11,587 bases of DNA, taken from contig JASLCY010000206.1 in assembly GCA_030151925.1 (NCBI GenBank), forward strand, positions 1-11,587. Reading direction: 5' to 3'. Positions 1 through 5,657 of the stretch are shown piece after piece. Positions within the stretch are counted from its first letter, which is position 1. Every line of letters begins with the position of its first letter. Position numbers and translations under genes: made by a program. Below the pieces are notes generated by a model. The model searched no databases, had not been told where the DNA came from, and worked only from the letters and a program-made list of their open reading frames with translations. This stretch comes from Oligoflexus sp. Lineage in GTDB: Bacteria > Bdellovibrionota_B > Oligoflexia > Oligoflexales > Oligoflexaceae.

Positions 1-211
1 CGAGGTCTTCGTTCACCGACGAGGACGAGCCGAAGACGATGATGGCATCGGGCTTCCGGCTGAGAAAACGCAGCGAACTCATGCCAAAAAGCGCCGGCAA
101 ATGGTAAGTAAAGCGGATCTCGGGGTTATGGAGGACGAGGCGGTTGTAGTTATCGAGCTCCGGAACCCGTGCGCCTGGATCGACGACCGCGATATGGAAG
201 GACGAGGCCAT
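1..211 (-). CDS. Class I glutamine amidotransferase-like protein (5' part only, runs off left edge)
   Basis: Reading leftward from an ATG at 211-209, an open frame of 70 codons continues past the window edge. Residues 6-12 form the first beta strand typical of the amidotransferase fold (HIAVVDP). PELDNYNR follows at 17-24, YHLPALFGM at 36-44, and IIVFGSSSSV at 57-66. This order (strand, PELD/N segment, YHLP, then a strand ending in a Gly-Ser-Ser loop) is what I recall for stand-alone class I glutamine amidotransferases related to the GMP synthase glutaminase domain. The catalytic Cys nucleophile would lie beyond the edge, so activity cannot be judged. An AAAGGA ribosome site (223-218) lies 6 nt before the ATG and supports this start. 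The gene is divergent from gmhA across 182 nt. The function call is moderate; a homologue without the catalytic Cys remains possible. Confidence 0.6.
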   Translation of the reverse strand, partial: MASSFHIAVVDPGARVPELDNYNRLVLHNPEIRFTYHLPALFGMSSLRFLSRKPDAIIVFGSSSSVNEDL

Positions 212-313
212 GGACTATCCTTTCGATAAGATTAACTATTGAGCCACTCGCGCCCTTGGGCATTCGCTCGGCTGCACCCGGATAAATAAGTATTTCATGA
301 GTGCGGCGCGGCA

Positions 314-353
314 GGCAAATTACTTTGCCGGGGCGACCCAGATATGGCAGAAT
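314..353 (+). promoter_or_regulatory. Candidate sigma70-type promoter of the gmhA operon with overlapping inverted repeat
   Basis: TTGCCG at 325-330 and CAGAAT at 348-353 are separated by 17 nt; each matches four of six consensus positions. The predicted transcript would start near 360, giving a short leader before the gmhA ATG at 394. A perfect 6-bp inverted repeat, GGCAAA (314-319) and TTTGCC (324-329) with a TTAC spacer, overlaps the -35 box and could be an operator. This is sequence inspection only. Confidence 0.4.
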
Positions 354-393
354 CCTCTTCTGGTAACGCTATTTAAGACTAAGGATTTGCCTT

Positions 394-984
394 ATGATCG
401 AACACATCCGTGCTAGCTTCCGCGAAGCGCAACAAGCCCTCGAGAGTTTGATTGCCAACGAGGCGGCACAGAAGAATATGCTCGCCGCCACCAAACTCTT
501 CACCGACTGCTTCCGCGCGCGCGGTCACGTGTATACCTGCGGCAACGGCGGCTCCATGTGCGACGCGACCCACTTCGCGGAAGAGCTCTCCGGCCGCTAC
601 CGCGAGAACCGCCCGGCGCTCGGCGCGATCTCGGTGAGCGACGGCGCTCACATCAGCTGCGTGGGCAACGACTATGGTTATGATTACGTGTTCTCGCGTT
701 TCGTCGAAGCGCAAGGCCGGCCCGGCGACGTGCTCGTCGGCATCTCGACCAGCGGCAAGAGCCCGAACGTCATCAAAGCGGCCGAAGCCGCGAAAGCGAT
801 CGGCATGAAGGTCGTGACCCTCACCGGCAAAGCGGATTCGGCGCTGGGCAAGCTCGCCGACGTCGATATCTGCACGCCTGCGGGCCGCTACGCGGATCGC
901 GTGCAGGAACTCCATATCAAGGTCATCCACACCCTCATCGAGCTCATCGAACGCGATATGTTCGGCAGCGAGTACAAAGCATGA
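394..984 (+). CDS. gmhA: Phosphoheptose (sedoheptulose-7-phosphate) isomerase GmhA
   Basis: GmhA converts sedoheptulose 7-phosphate to D-glycero-D-manno-heptose 7-phosphate in the cytoplasm, the first step of ADP-heptose synthesis for the LPS inner core. The 196-residue product is close to the usual length (E. coli about 192) and collinear with it: CGNGGS at 49-54, [19 protein letters not shown] at 56-74, HISCVGND at 86-93, GISTSGKS at 116-123, and QELHIKVIH at 171-179. The expected metal and catalytic residues His60, Glu64, Gln171 and His179 are all present. The SIS-domain phosphate loop reads STSGKS where E. coli has STSGNS, a mild change. The start is set by AAGGA at 381-385, 8 nt before ATG. 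The stop overlaps the next ATG as ATGA, so it is translationally coupled to the HIT gene. Confidence 0.95.
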   Translation: MIEHIRASFREAQQALESLIANEAAQKNMLAATKLFTDCFRARGHVYTCGNGGSMCDATHFAEELSGRYRENRPALGAISVSDGAHISCVGNDYGYDYVFSRFVEAQGRPGDVLVGISTSGKSPNVIKAAEAAKAIGMKVVTLTGKADSALGKLADVDICTPAGRYADRVQELHIKVIHTLIELIERDMFGSEYKA

Positions 985-1322
985 CGACCATCTTCGACAA
1001 GATCCTGAAGAAAGAGATCCCGGCGAACGTCGCCTATGAGGACGACACGGTCCTCGCGTTCCACGACATCTCCCCGCAGGCGCCGACGCACGTGCTGGTG
1101 ATACCCAAACACAAGTGGATGCGTTTCGCCGATTTCGGCAGCGCCGATCCGAAGAAGGTCGGGGAATACCTCATCGCCGTCGCCAAGGTCGCGAAGCACC
1201 TCGGCCTCGAGGACGACGGTTATCGCGTGGTGTTCAACAACGGCCGCGACGGACAGCAGACGGTCGATTACATCCACGCCCACATTCTAGGCGGGCGCAA
1301 GCTCACCTGGCCACCAGGATGA
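981..1322 (+). CDS. HIT-family (HinT-like) nucleotide phosphoramidase/hydrolase, first triad His replaced by Tyr
   Basis: This small protein of 113 residues is collinear with the Hint branch of the HIT superfamily, which hydrolyses nucleoside phosphoramidates and acyl-adenylates. Visible landmarks are [12 protein letters not shown] at 4-15, [19 protein letters not shown] at 25-43, [12 protein letters not shown] at 83-94, the HIT motif YIHAHILGG at 97-105, and a WPPG C-terminus like that of Hint proteins. The canonical motif is His-x-His-x-His; here it reads Tyr97-Ile-His99-Ala-His101. The middle His, the nucleophile in Hint1, is kept, and only the first His is changed (TAC codon at 1269-1271; CAC would be His). 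The gene overlaps the gmhA stop by 4 nt and ends 3 nt before the M6P isomerase gene, so all three are probably one mRNA. The substrate is unknown. Confidence 0.9.
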   Translation: MTTIFDKILKKEIPANVAYEDDTVLAFHDISPQAPTHVLVIPKHKWMRFADFGSADPKKVGEYLIAVAKVAKHLGLEDDGYRVVFNNGRDGQQTVDYIHAHILGGRKLTWPPG

Positions 1323-1325
1323 ATT

Positions 1326-2405
1326 ATGGAACTTACGCGTCCTCTCAAGCTGAGCCCCGATCTGTTCACTCCGCGCAGCCGCACGCCCTGGGGCGGATAC
1401 GACATCGCGCGGCGTTTTAAGCAGGATTGGGTGAAGGACCCGCAGAAGACGATGATAGGCGAGTCGTGGGAAGTCTCCTGCGATCCCGCCTTCCCTTCCG
1501 TCGTCGTGGGTGCGGATGTGTCGCTCAAGGACCTGATCGACCAGCAGCCGAATCGCATGCTCTCGCCGGGCTACGTGCAAAAATACGGCGCGCACTGCGA
1601 TATACTCGTGAAACTCATCAATGCCGCCGATCCTCTCTCCCTGCAGGTGCATCCCACGGACGACGACGAGGCCTTGAAGCCGGGCGAGTGCGGGAAACCC
1701 GAATCGTGGCTCGTGCTTCACGCCGAGCCGGGCGCCGGCCTTTACCTGGGCTTCAGCCAGCCGGTGCCGAAGGAGGAGCTCGAGGCCCTGCTCAAGAAAG
1801 ATGGGGATCTCAAACCCTACCTTCAATTCGTGCCGGTGAAAGAAGGCGACTATTTTGAGATCGAGCCGGGCGTGGTGCATGCGATCGGCCCAGGCGTCAC
1901 TCTCCTCGAGCCTCAGCGTGTACGCGCCGGTAAGGCCGGAAAGACTTATCGGTTCTGGGATTGGTCGCGTCGTTATAACCCTGATGGCTCCTTAAATATG
2001 GAATCAGGTGCGCCTCGCGAGCTGCATATCAATGAAGGCCTGAAGATCATCGACCCCACTCGCCAGGTCGGGGCCGCTTATGTCGCCAAGCTGCGTCGGA
2101 AACCGGTCGAACAAAACATCGGCCCCGGAATTGCCGTCGCATCCTATCCGGCTAACGCGAATTACCAGGTGCATCGCATCACCTTGCAAAAAGGCAGCCG
2201 TCTTACCGTGAAAGCCGATCTCGGTTTTCTGACCTTCCTCGGTCTGGGCGGTGAGATAAGTATGGGTGAAAAGGGTGGCGTGACCGTCGCGCGCGGCGAG
2301 CCCGGATTCGTGCCTTACGACGCTCTTCCGCTGGATATCGTCGCGAAGGACGATAGCGACCTCGCGCTCATCGTTCCGGCTATTACGAAGCTCGCATTCG
2401 AATAA
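1326..2405 (+). CDS. manA: Mannose-6-phosphate isomerase, class I (ManA-like)
   Basis: Class I phosphomannose isomerases interconvert fructose 6-phosphate and mannose 6-phosphate with a catalytic zinc, feeding GDP-mannose and surface polysaccharides. The 359-residue product shows the cupin-type zinc site: LSLQVHP at 104-110 (Gln107, His109), KPESW at 124-128 (Glu126) and GVVHAIGPG at 182-190 (His185), followed by a QRVR...YRFWDWSRRY segment (197-217) equivalent to the substrate-binding arginine region. It is somewhat shorter than E. coli ManA (391). AGGA at 1316-1319 lies 6 nt before the ATG. It is the third gene of the gmhA operon, 3 nt after the HIT stop. Sequence alone does not exclude action on a related sugar phosphate; the family call is firm and the exact substrate less so. 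Confidence 0.88.
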   Translation: MELTRPLKLSPDLFTPRSRTPWGGYDIARRFKQDWVKDPQKTMIGESWEVSCDPAFPSVVVGADVSLKDLIDQQPNRMLSPGYVQKYGAHCDILVKLINAADPLSLQVHPTDDDEALKPGECGKPESWLVLHAEPGAGLYLGFSQPVPKEELEALLKKDGDLKPYLQFVPVKEGDYFEIEPGVVHAIGPGVTLLEPQRVRAGKAGKTYRFWDWSRRYNPDGSLNMESGAPRELHINEGLKIIDPTRQVGAAYVAKLRRKPVEQNIGPGIAVASYPANANYQVHRITLQKGSRLTVKADLGFLTFLGLGGEISMGEKGGVTVARGEPGFVPYDALPLDIVAKDDSDLALIVPAITKLAFE

Positions 2406-2460
2406 AAGGCTCAGGGGAGAGAGGCTGAGGCGCTTTTCCCTTCGGCTCGTTTGAGCCTAG

Positions 2461-2503
2461 AAAACAGCAAGGCCCCACGATCCCGCGAAGGAGTCGTGAG
2501 GCC
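2461..2503 (-). terminator. Intrinsic terminator of the HU gene
   Basis: Read on the minus strand, GGCCTCACGA (2503-2494) pairs with TCGTGGGGCC (2480-2471) as a 10-bp stem with one U-G wobble, followed by a T-rich tract ending in TTTT (2464-2461). On the plus strand the same position would be a C-A mismatch and no T-run follows, so it acts for the minus-strand gene ending at 2517. No clear separate terminator for the gmhA-manA operon is visible; the repeat AGGCTCA (2407-2413) / TGAGCCT (2452-2458) has a long loop and is weak. Confidence 0.75.
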
Positions 2504-2516
2504 CACTGATCGAAAC

Positions 2517-2789
2517 TTACTTCACAGCTTCTTTCAGTTCTTTGCCTGGACGGAAAACTGGAACTTTGCGAGCTGGGATTTGGATCTCTTCGCCCGTTTG
2601 TGGGTTACGGCCCATACGTGCTTTGCGAGCTGAGACCGAGAATGTTCCGAAGCCGACGAGCTTAACGCCGTCTTTCTTCTTAACGTTCTTTGTGACGGTT
2701 TCGATAAATGCGTCCAAAGACTTCTCAGTATCAGATTTGGTAAGTCCCGTGACTTTTGTCATGGCTTCAACCAACTCGGCTTTGTTCAT
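2517..2789 (-). CDS. HU-family histone-like DNA-binding protein
   Basis: This 90-residue nucleoid protein binds and bends DNA as a dimer. It has all hallmarks of the HU/IHF fold: an N-terminal MNKAELVEAM helix, VKLVGFGTFSV at the start of the beta arm (about residues 43-53), then RKARMGRNPQTGEEI in the arm and IPARKVPVFRPGK leading to the last helix. The arm-tip RNPQTGE sequence is typical of homodimeric HU rather than IHF. I chose the ATG at 2789-2787 over an in-frame ATG eight codons upstream because GGAGG (2799-2795) lies 5 nt before it and because HU proteins begin MNK. The gene stands alone, with its own promoter region and terminator, and is divergent from the secreted protein at 3035. 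Confidence 0.95.
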   Translation of the reverse strand: MNKAELVEAMTKVTGLTKSDTEKSLDAFIETVTKNVKKKDGVKLVGFGTFSVSARKARMGRNPQTGEEIQIPARKVPVFRPGKELKEAVK

Positions 2790-2842
2790 GGAAACCTCCA
2801 ATCTTGGAATCAAAAAAAATTGAACTTGGGTACGCAGGTAAA

Positions 2843-2870
2843 GGTTTACAGGCTAAACGTTTGTTGTCAA
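2843..2870 (-). promoter_or_regulatory. Candidate promoter of the HU gene
   Basis: On the minus strand a perfect TTGACA (2870-2865) is followed after 16 nt by TAAACC (2848-2843), a weak -10 with three of six matches. The predicted start would give a leader of about 50 nt before the HU ATG. The whole 2800-2990 region is far more AT-rich than the surrounding genes, as expected for a strong promoter region. The -35 is convincing; the -10 assignment is uncertain. Confidence 0.4.
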
Positions 2871-2929
2871 CATTTACTAACGCAGCGCATAATTTTTTTT
2901 ACAAAAAAATGGTTTTTAACGCTGTGATT

Positions 2930-2942
2930 TGGGAAATTCCCA
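2930..2942. promoter_or_regulatory. 13-bp palindrome, candidate operator between HU and the secreted protein gene
   Basis: TGGGAAATTCCCA is a perfect palindrome around a central A, lying in the AT-rich divergent region about 90 nt before the ATG at 3035 and about 140 nt upstream of the HU start. Its placement allows control of either gene. No regulator is identified, and a single short palindrome may be chance. Confidence 0.3.
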
Positions 2943-3034
2943 TATTGTTTTTAAAAAATTCAAACATCCACTCCTGGGAAGTGTGCTCTGAACCATAGTC
3001 GGGGAGCCACTTCGGTAGATTCGGAGAGAGAATT

Positions 3035-3637
3035 ATGAAGAAGATTCTTTGCGCGGCCTTCGTTCTTCTTCTTTTATCTCCGTCACTCATGGCGGAGCAA
3101 ATCCTTCTTGATCGTCTGATTGTGGAGATCAACGGTAAGGCTTATAGCCAAAAGCAGATGGAAATCTATGAGTTACTGCGCACGATAGCCATGGGTGAGG
3201 CGGCCGCAAACGGGCTCCCTGCGGCGAATCGATGGAATGCTCAACTCGAAAGTTTCAAAAATGATATGGTCGTATACACCCTGCTTGAAAACGACCAACA
3301 GAAGCTGGAGTCCTACGCGCCTGATCCCAAACGCGTTCTAGAGGCCGAGCATGTGCTGGTCACAAAGCAGGCAAGCGATAAGGAACTCGATCAATTCATT
3401 CGCCAAAGACAATTATCCGAGGCCGACATCAGCCGCATACTGACTCAGATCTACCGTATAGAGGGGTTTGTGAAGTCGCGGGCGCAGCTCTCCGCGAGCA
3501 AGACGACGGATGAAGCGGCCTTCGCCCAGCTGGACCCGAATGCGGATTGGTTCCTGGCGCTCGCGCGGACGACGGCCTACAGGTATTACAACAAGGCCAA
3601 AGAGTATAGGCCTCTGGTCCCTTTTAAAAATAATTGA
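3035..3637 (+). CDS. Secreted protein with SurA N-terminal-like segment, no PPIase domain
   Basis: The 200-residue product starts with a clear Sec signal peptide: MKK, a hydrophobic core (about 5-17), and a likely cut after LMA at residue 20. The mature N-terminus, LLDRLIVEINGKAYSQKQMEIY (24-45), resembles the opening strand and first helix of periplasmic SurA-type chaperones, which typically read DRIVAVVN...I...E. The rest looks mostly helical and charged, without a parvulin PPIase domain or a recognisable catalytic motif, and ends with YYNKAKEYRPLVPFKNN. I therefore infer a periplasmic chaperone-like or scaffolding protein, not an enzyme. A GGAGAGAG ribosome site lies before the ATG. It is followed after 29 nt by the acetyltransferase gene and may be co-transcribed with it. 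The SurA relation is weak; the secreted nature is firm. Confidence 0.75.
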   Translation: MKKILCAAFVLLLLSPSLMAEQILLDRLIVEINGKAYSQKQMEIYELLRTIAMGEAAANGLPAANRWNAQLESFKNDMVVYTLLENDQQKLESYAPDPKRVLEAEHVLVTKQASDKELDQFIRQRQLSEADISRILTQIYRIEGFVKSRAQLSASKTTDEAAFAQLDPNADWFLALARTTAYRYYNKAKEYRPLVPFKNN

Positions 3638-3666
3638 AGCGGGAACTCTTTCCTTAAAGGCACGAC

Positions 3667-4125
3667 ATGCCAAGCATTCTCTTCAGTGCCACCGAGGGCG
3701 AGAAGGCGGCCCTCAGCCATTTCTGTCAGTCCTACGTCCAAGGCTCCTTCTGGCCTTTAGAAGAGTTTTACCTATCCCTCAGGATTCCGCAGACCTTCCT
3801 TATCTATGATCCCGAGCATGACGCCCTGTGGAAAAGCCTGGCGCTCGGGCGCGTGATGGGCGGGGACGCCGAACTGTTTTTCATCACGACCCGCCCCGAC
3901 CTTCGGGGGCAGGGGCTGGCGCAGGCGCTCCTCGCCGATTTCGAGGAGTACGCGAAAGCGGTTTATCGGGCTCGGACTGTTATGCTAGAAGTCCGCGTGA
4001 GCAACACTTCGGCCATTCGTCTCTACGAAAAGGCCGGTTATCAAAGGCAGGGACTCAGGCGCCGCTATTATCAAGACGGCGAGGACGCCCTGGTCTACGG
4101 GAAGGATCTGGTGCCGGCCCCATGA
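3667..4125 (+). CDS. RimI-like GNAT N-acetyltransferase (ribosomal protein S18 alanine acetyltransferase family)
   Basis: GNAT-fold enzymes transfer acetyl from acetyl-CoA to an amine; RimI acetylates the N-terminal Ala of ribosomal protein S18. This 152-residue protein has the acetyl-CoA loop RGQGLAQALL at 80-89, then MLEVRVSNTSAIRLYEKAGY at 106-125, then LRRRYYQDGEDALVYGK at 130-146, the same order as in E. coli RimI. Glu108 and Tyr120 are spaced like its catalytic Glu103 and Tyr115. RimI is often near tsaB; here it is followed by a heptosyltransferase gene that starts inside its stop (ATGA at 4122-4125), so the two are translationally coupled. AAAGG at 3656-3660 lies 6 nt before the ATG. 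Other N-terminal or small-molecule amine substrates are possible. Confidence 0.82.
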   Translation: MPSILFSATEGEKAALSHFCQSYVQGSFWPLEEFYLSLRIPQTFLIYDPEHDALWKSLALGRVMGGDAELFFITTRPDLRGQGLAQALLADFEEYAKAVYRARTVMLEVRVSNTSAIRLYEKAGYQRQGLRRRYYQDGEDALVYGKDLVPAP

Positions 4126-5165
4126 TCGCGATTGAAGAATTGAATGCCATCGTCTGGCTGCAGACCGGTTTCCTCGGCGACATCATCATCACGACCGCGG
4201 CCTTCCGCTTCGTGCGCGAGCGTTATCCTGCGCTCAAGCAATACGTGATCACGACTCCTATCGGCGGCGCGGCCCTCAAGGGGCATCCCGACCTCGACGG
4301 CTTATTCGTCTTCGATAAACGCGGCAAGGGCCTGTTCCAGGAAGCGTGGCGCCTCAAGGCCGAGCTGCGGGCGCAGGGCCTCGGCCGCGCGGTGATGCTG
4401 CAGACGCATCGCAGTTTCCGTTCGAGCTTCCTCTGCCGCCTGATCGGGCTGCCGACGATCACCTATTTCGAATCGCAGGTCTCGTGGCTGGCGAGGGCCC
4501 GGGTCGCGCGCGTCGCGCCGTGGCATGAGGCGCATCGCATCCTGCTGTTGCTGGAAGCGCTGGGCGTGCCGCGGGAGGCTATCGTCGCGGCGAAGCCGTT
4601 CCTGACTCCGCTCGAGGGCGGCCCGAGCGCGGCGAGGGCGCGCGCGTTTCAGGGGCAGGGAACGCTGATCGGGCTCGCGCCGGGCAGCGTGTGGGGAACC
4701 AAACGCTGGCCCTCGGAATATTACGGTGAGCTCGCGCAGAGGATCCTGCGCGAGACCGCGGCGCGGATCGTCATCCTCGGCAGCAAGGACGAGATTCCCG
4801 CGGCCGAGATCGTGGAGAAGGCGGCGGGAGACCCGGAGCGCGTCCTGAACCTCGCCGGGCAGACGAATCTCGACGATCTGCGGGCGATCTTTCCGCAGCT
4901 CGGTCTTTTGATCAGCAACGACAGCTCGCCCCTGCATTACGCTTCGGCCTTCCGCATACCGACCCTGGCGATCTTCGGGGCGACCGTGCCGGCGCTCGGA
5001 TTCGGTCCTCTGGCTCCGGGCAGCCATATCGCGGAAATCGATATCGACTGCCGCCCCTGCAGCGCGCACGGGCCGATGACCTGTCCGCTGGGACATTTTC
5101 GCTGCATGAAGGACCAGACGCCCGAAAAGGTGTTTGAGCTCGCGCGGATGATGCTGCGCGGCTAG
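4122..5165 (+). CDS. Lipopolysaccharide heptosyltransferase, GT9 family (WaaF/RfaF-like)
   Basis: GT9 enzymes transfer L-glycero-D-manno-heptose from ADP-heptose to the LPS inner core at the cytoplasmic face of the inner membrane. The 347-residue product has the N-terminal GT-B signature QTGFLGDIIITTAAF at 14-28 with the conserved Gly-Asp (19-20), the nucleotide-sugar site LAPGSVWGTKRWP at 185-197, and ISNDSSPLHYASA at 264-276, plus AIFGATVP at 283-290. The C-terminal segment (310-329) carries four Cys, CRPC...C...C, with HGPMTCPLGHFRCM, a pattern I associate with heptosyltransferase II of delta-type proteobacteria. The frame extends further upstream, but I chose the ATG at 4122, which overlaps the RimI-like stop; the upstream codons lie inside that gene. 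It could accept another ADP-heptose acceptor; the family is certain. Confidence 0.9.
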   Translation: MIAIEELNAIVWLQTGFLGDIIITTAAFRFVRERYPALKQYVITTPIGGAALKGHPDLDGLFVFDKRGKGLFQEAWRLKAELRAQGLGRAVMLQTHRSFRSSFLCRLIGLPTITYFESQVSWLARARVARVAPWHEAHRILLLLEALGVPREAIVAAKPFLTPLEGGPSAARARAFQGQGTLIGLAPGSVWGTKRWPSEYYGELAQRILRETAARIVILGSKDEIPAAEIVEKAAGDPERVLNLAGQTNLDDLRAIFPQLGLLISNDSSPLHYASAFRIPTLAIFGATVPALGFGPLAPGSHIAEIDIDCRPCSAHGPMTCPLGHFRCMKDQTPEKVFELARMMLRG

Positions 5166-5171
5166 AAGAAT

Positions 5172-5186
5172 AATATGCGCCATATT
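5172..5186. repeat. Short inverted repeat after the heptosyltransferase gene
   Basis: AATATG (5172-5177) and CATATT (5181-5186) flank a CGC spacer. It begins 6 nt after the heptosyltransferase stop, in the 171-nt gap before the glutaredoxin gene. It is AT-rich with no T-run, so it does not look like an intrinsic terminator; a protein-binding site is possible. The rest of the gap shows only a weak promoter candidate (TTGTAT at 5260-5265, TTAACT at 5283-5288, 17-nt spacer). Confidence 0.25.
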
Positions 5187-5336
5187 GGCTTTATTGCCGG
5201 GCCTTCGCGGCTAAGCTCCGCCATGAAATGCCAAAAACATGGTGTTAAAGGACAAAAAGTTGTATGAGATGGGGGTTCGTTCTTAACTACAACTCTCAGC
5301 ATTTTCCCATACATCGATCATAAGGAAGCATGGACC

Positions 5337-5654
5337 ATGAGTGAGCAAGAAGCCTTTGCTACGATCAAAAGCGATATCGAACAAAATCCGGTGTTCCTCT
5401 ATATGAAAGGCACTCCCGATTCGCCTATGTGCGGATTCTCGGCGCAAGTCGTCCAAGTCCTCAAAGCGCACAACGTCGCCTACGGTTCGCGCAACGTGCT
5501 CGAAGACTGGGATATCCGCGAAGGCATCAAGAAATTCACCAACTGGCCGACGATCCCCCAGCTCTACGTGAACGGCAAGTTCGTCGGCGGCTGCGACATC
5601 ATCACCGAAATGCACCGTAAGGGCCAGCTGGCCGACGTCTTCAAAGGTGTGTGA
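5337..5654 (+). CDS. grxD: Monothiol glutaredoxin, Grx4/GrxD type
   Basis: CGFS-type glutaredoxins bind and deliver [2Fe-2S] clusters with glutathione in the cytoplasm, rather than reducing disulfides generally. The 105-residue protein contains the active-site segment KGTPDSPMCGFS (24-35, Cys32), the cis-Pro region WPTIPQLYVNGKFVGGCDI (70-88), and a C-terminal GQLADVFKG tail, all as in Grx4. Length is normal for the single-domain form. AAGGA at 5322-5326 lies 10 nt before the ATG; a nearby ATG at 5330 stops almost at once. The next gene, a cystathionine-type PLP enzyme, starts 3 nt after its stop, so they form an operon and link Fe-S/glutathione biology with sulfur amino acid metabolism. No BolA gene is present in this window. 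Confidence 0.92.
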   Translation: MSEQEAFATIKSDIEQNPVFLYMKGTPDSPMCGFSAQVVQVLKAHNVAYGSRNVLEDWDIREGIKKFTNWPTIPQLYVNGKFVGGCDIITEMHRKGQLADVFKGV

Positions 5655-5657
5655 ACC

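Noticed and set aside
2407..2458. Inverted repeat AGGCTCA / TGAGCCT after manA as a terminator
   Set aside because: Only 7 bp with a 38-nt loop and no following T-run, so it is not convincing as an intrinsic terminator.
2451..2998. Two plus-strand frames (2451-2633 and 2756-2998) over the HU gene and its promoter
   Set aside because: Both lie opposite or upstream of a confident HU gene, without ribosome sites or recognisable content.
4302..5183. 293-codon minus-strand open frame opposite the heptosyltransferase
   Set aside because: Shadow of a confident GT9 gene, with Arg/His-rich low-complexity content.
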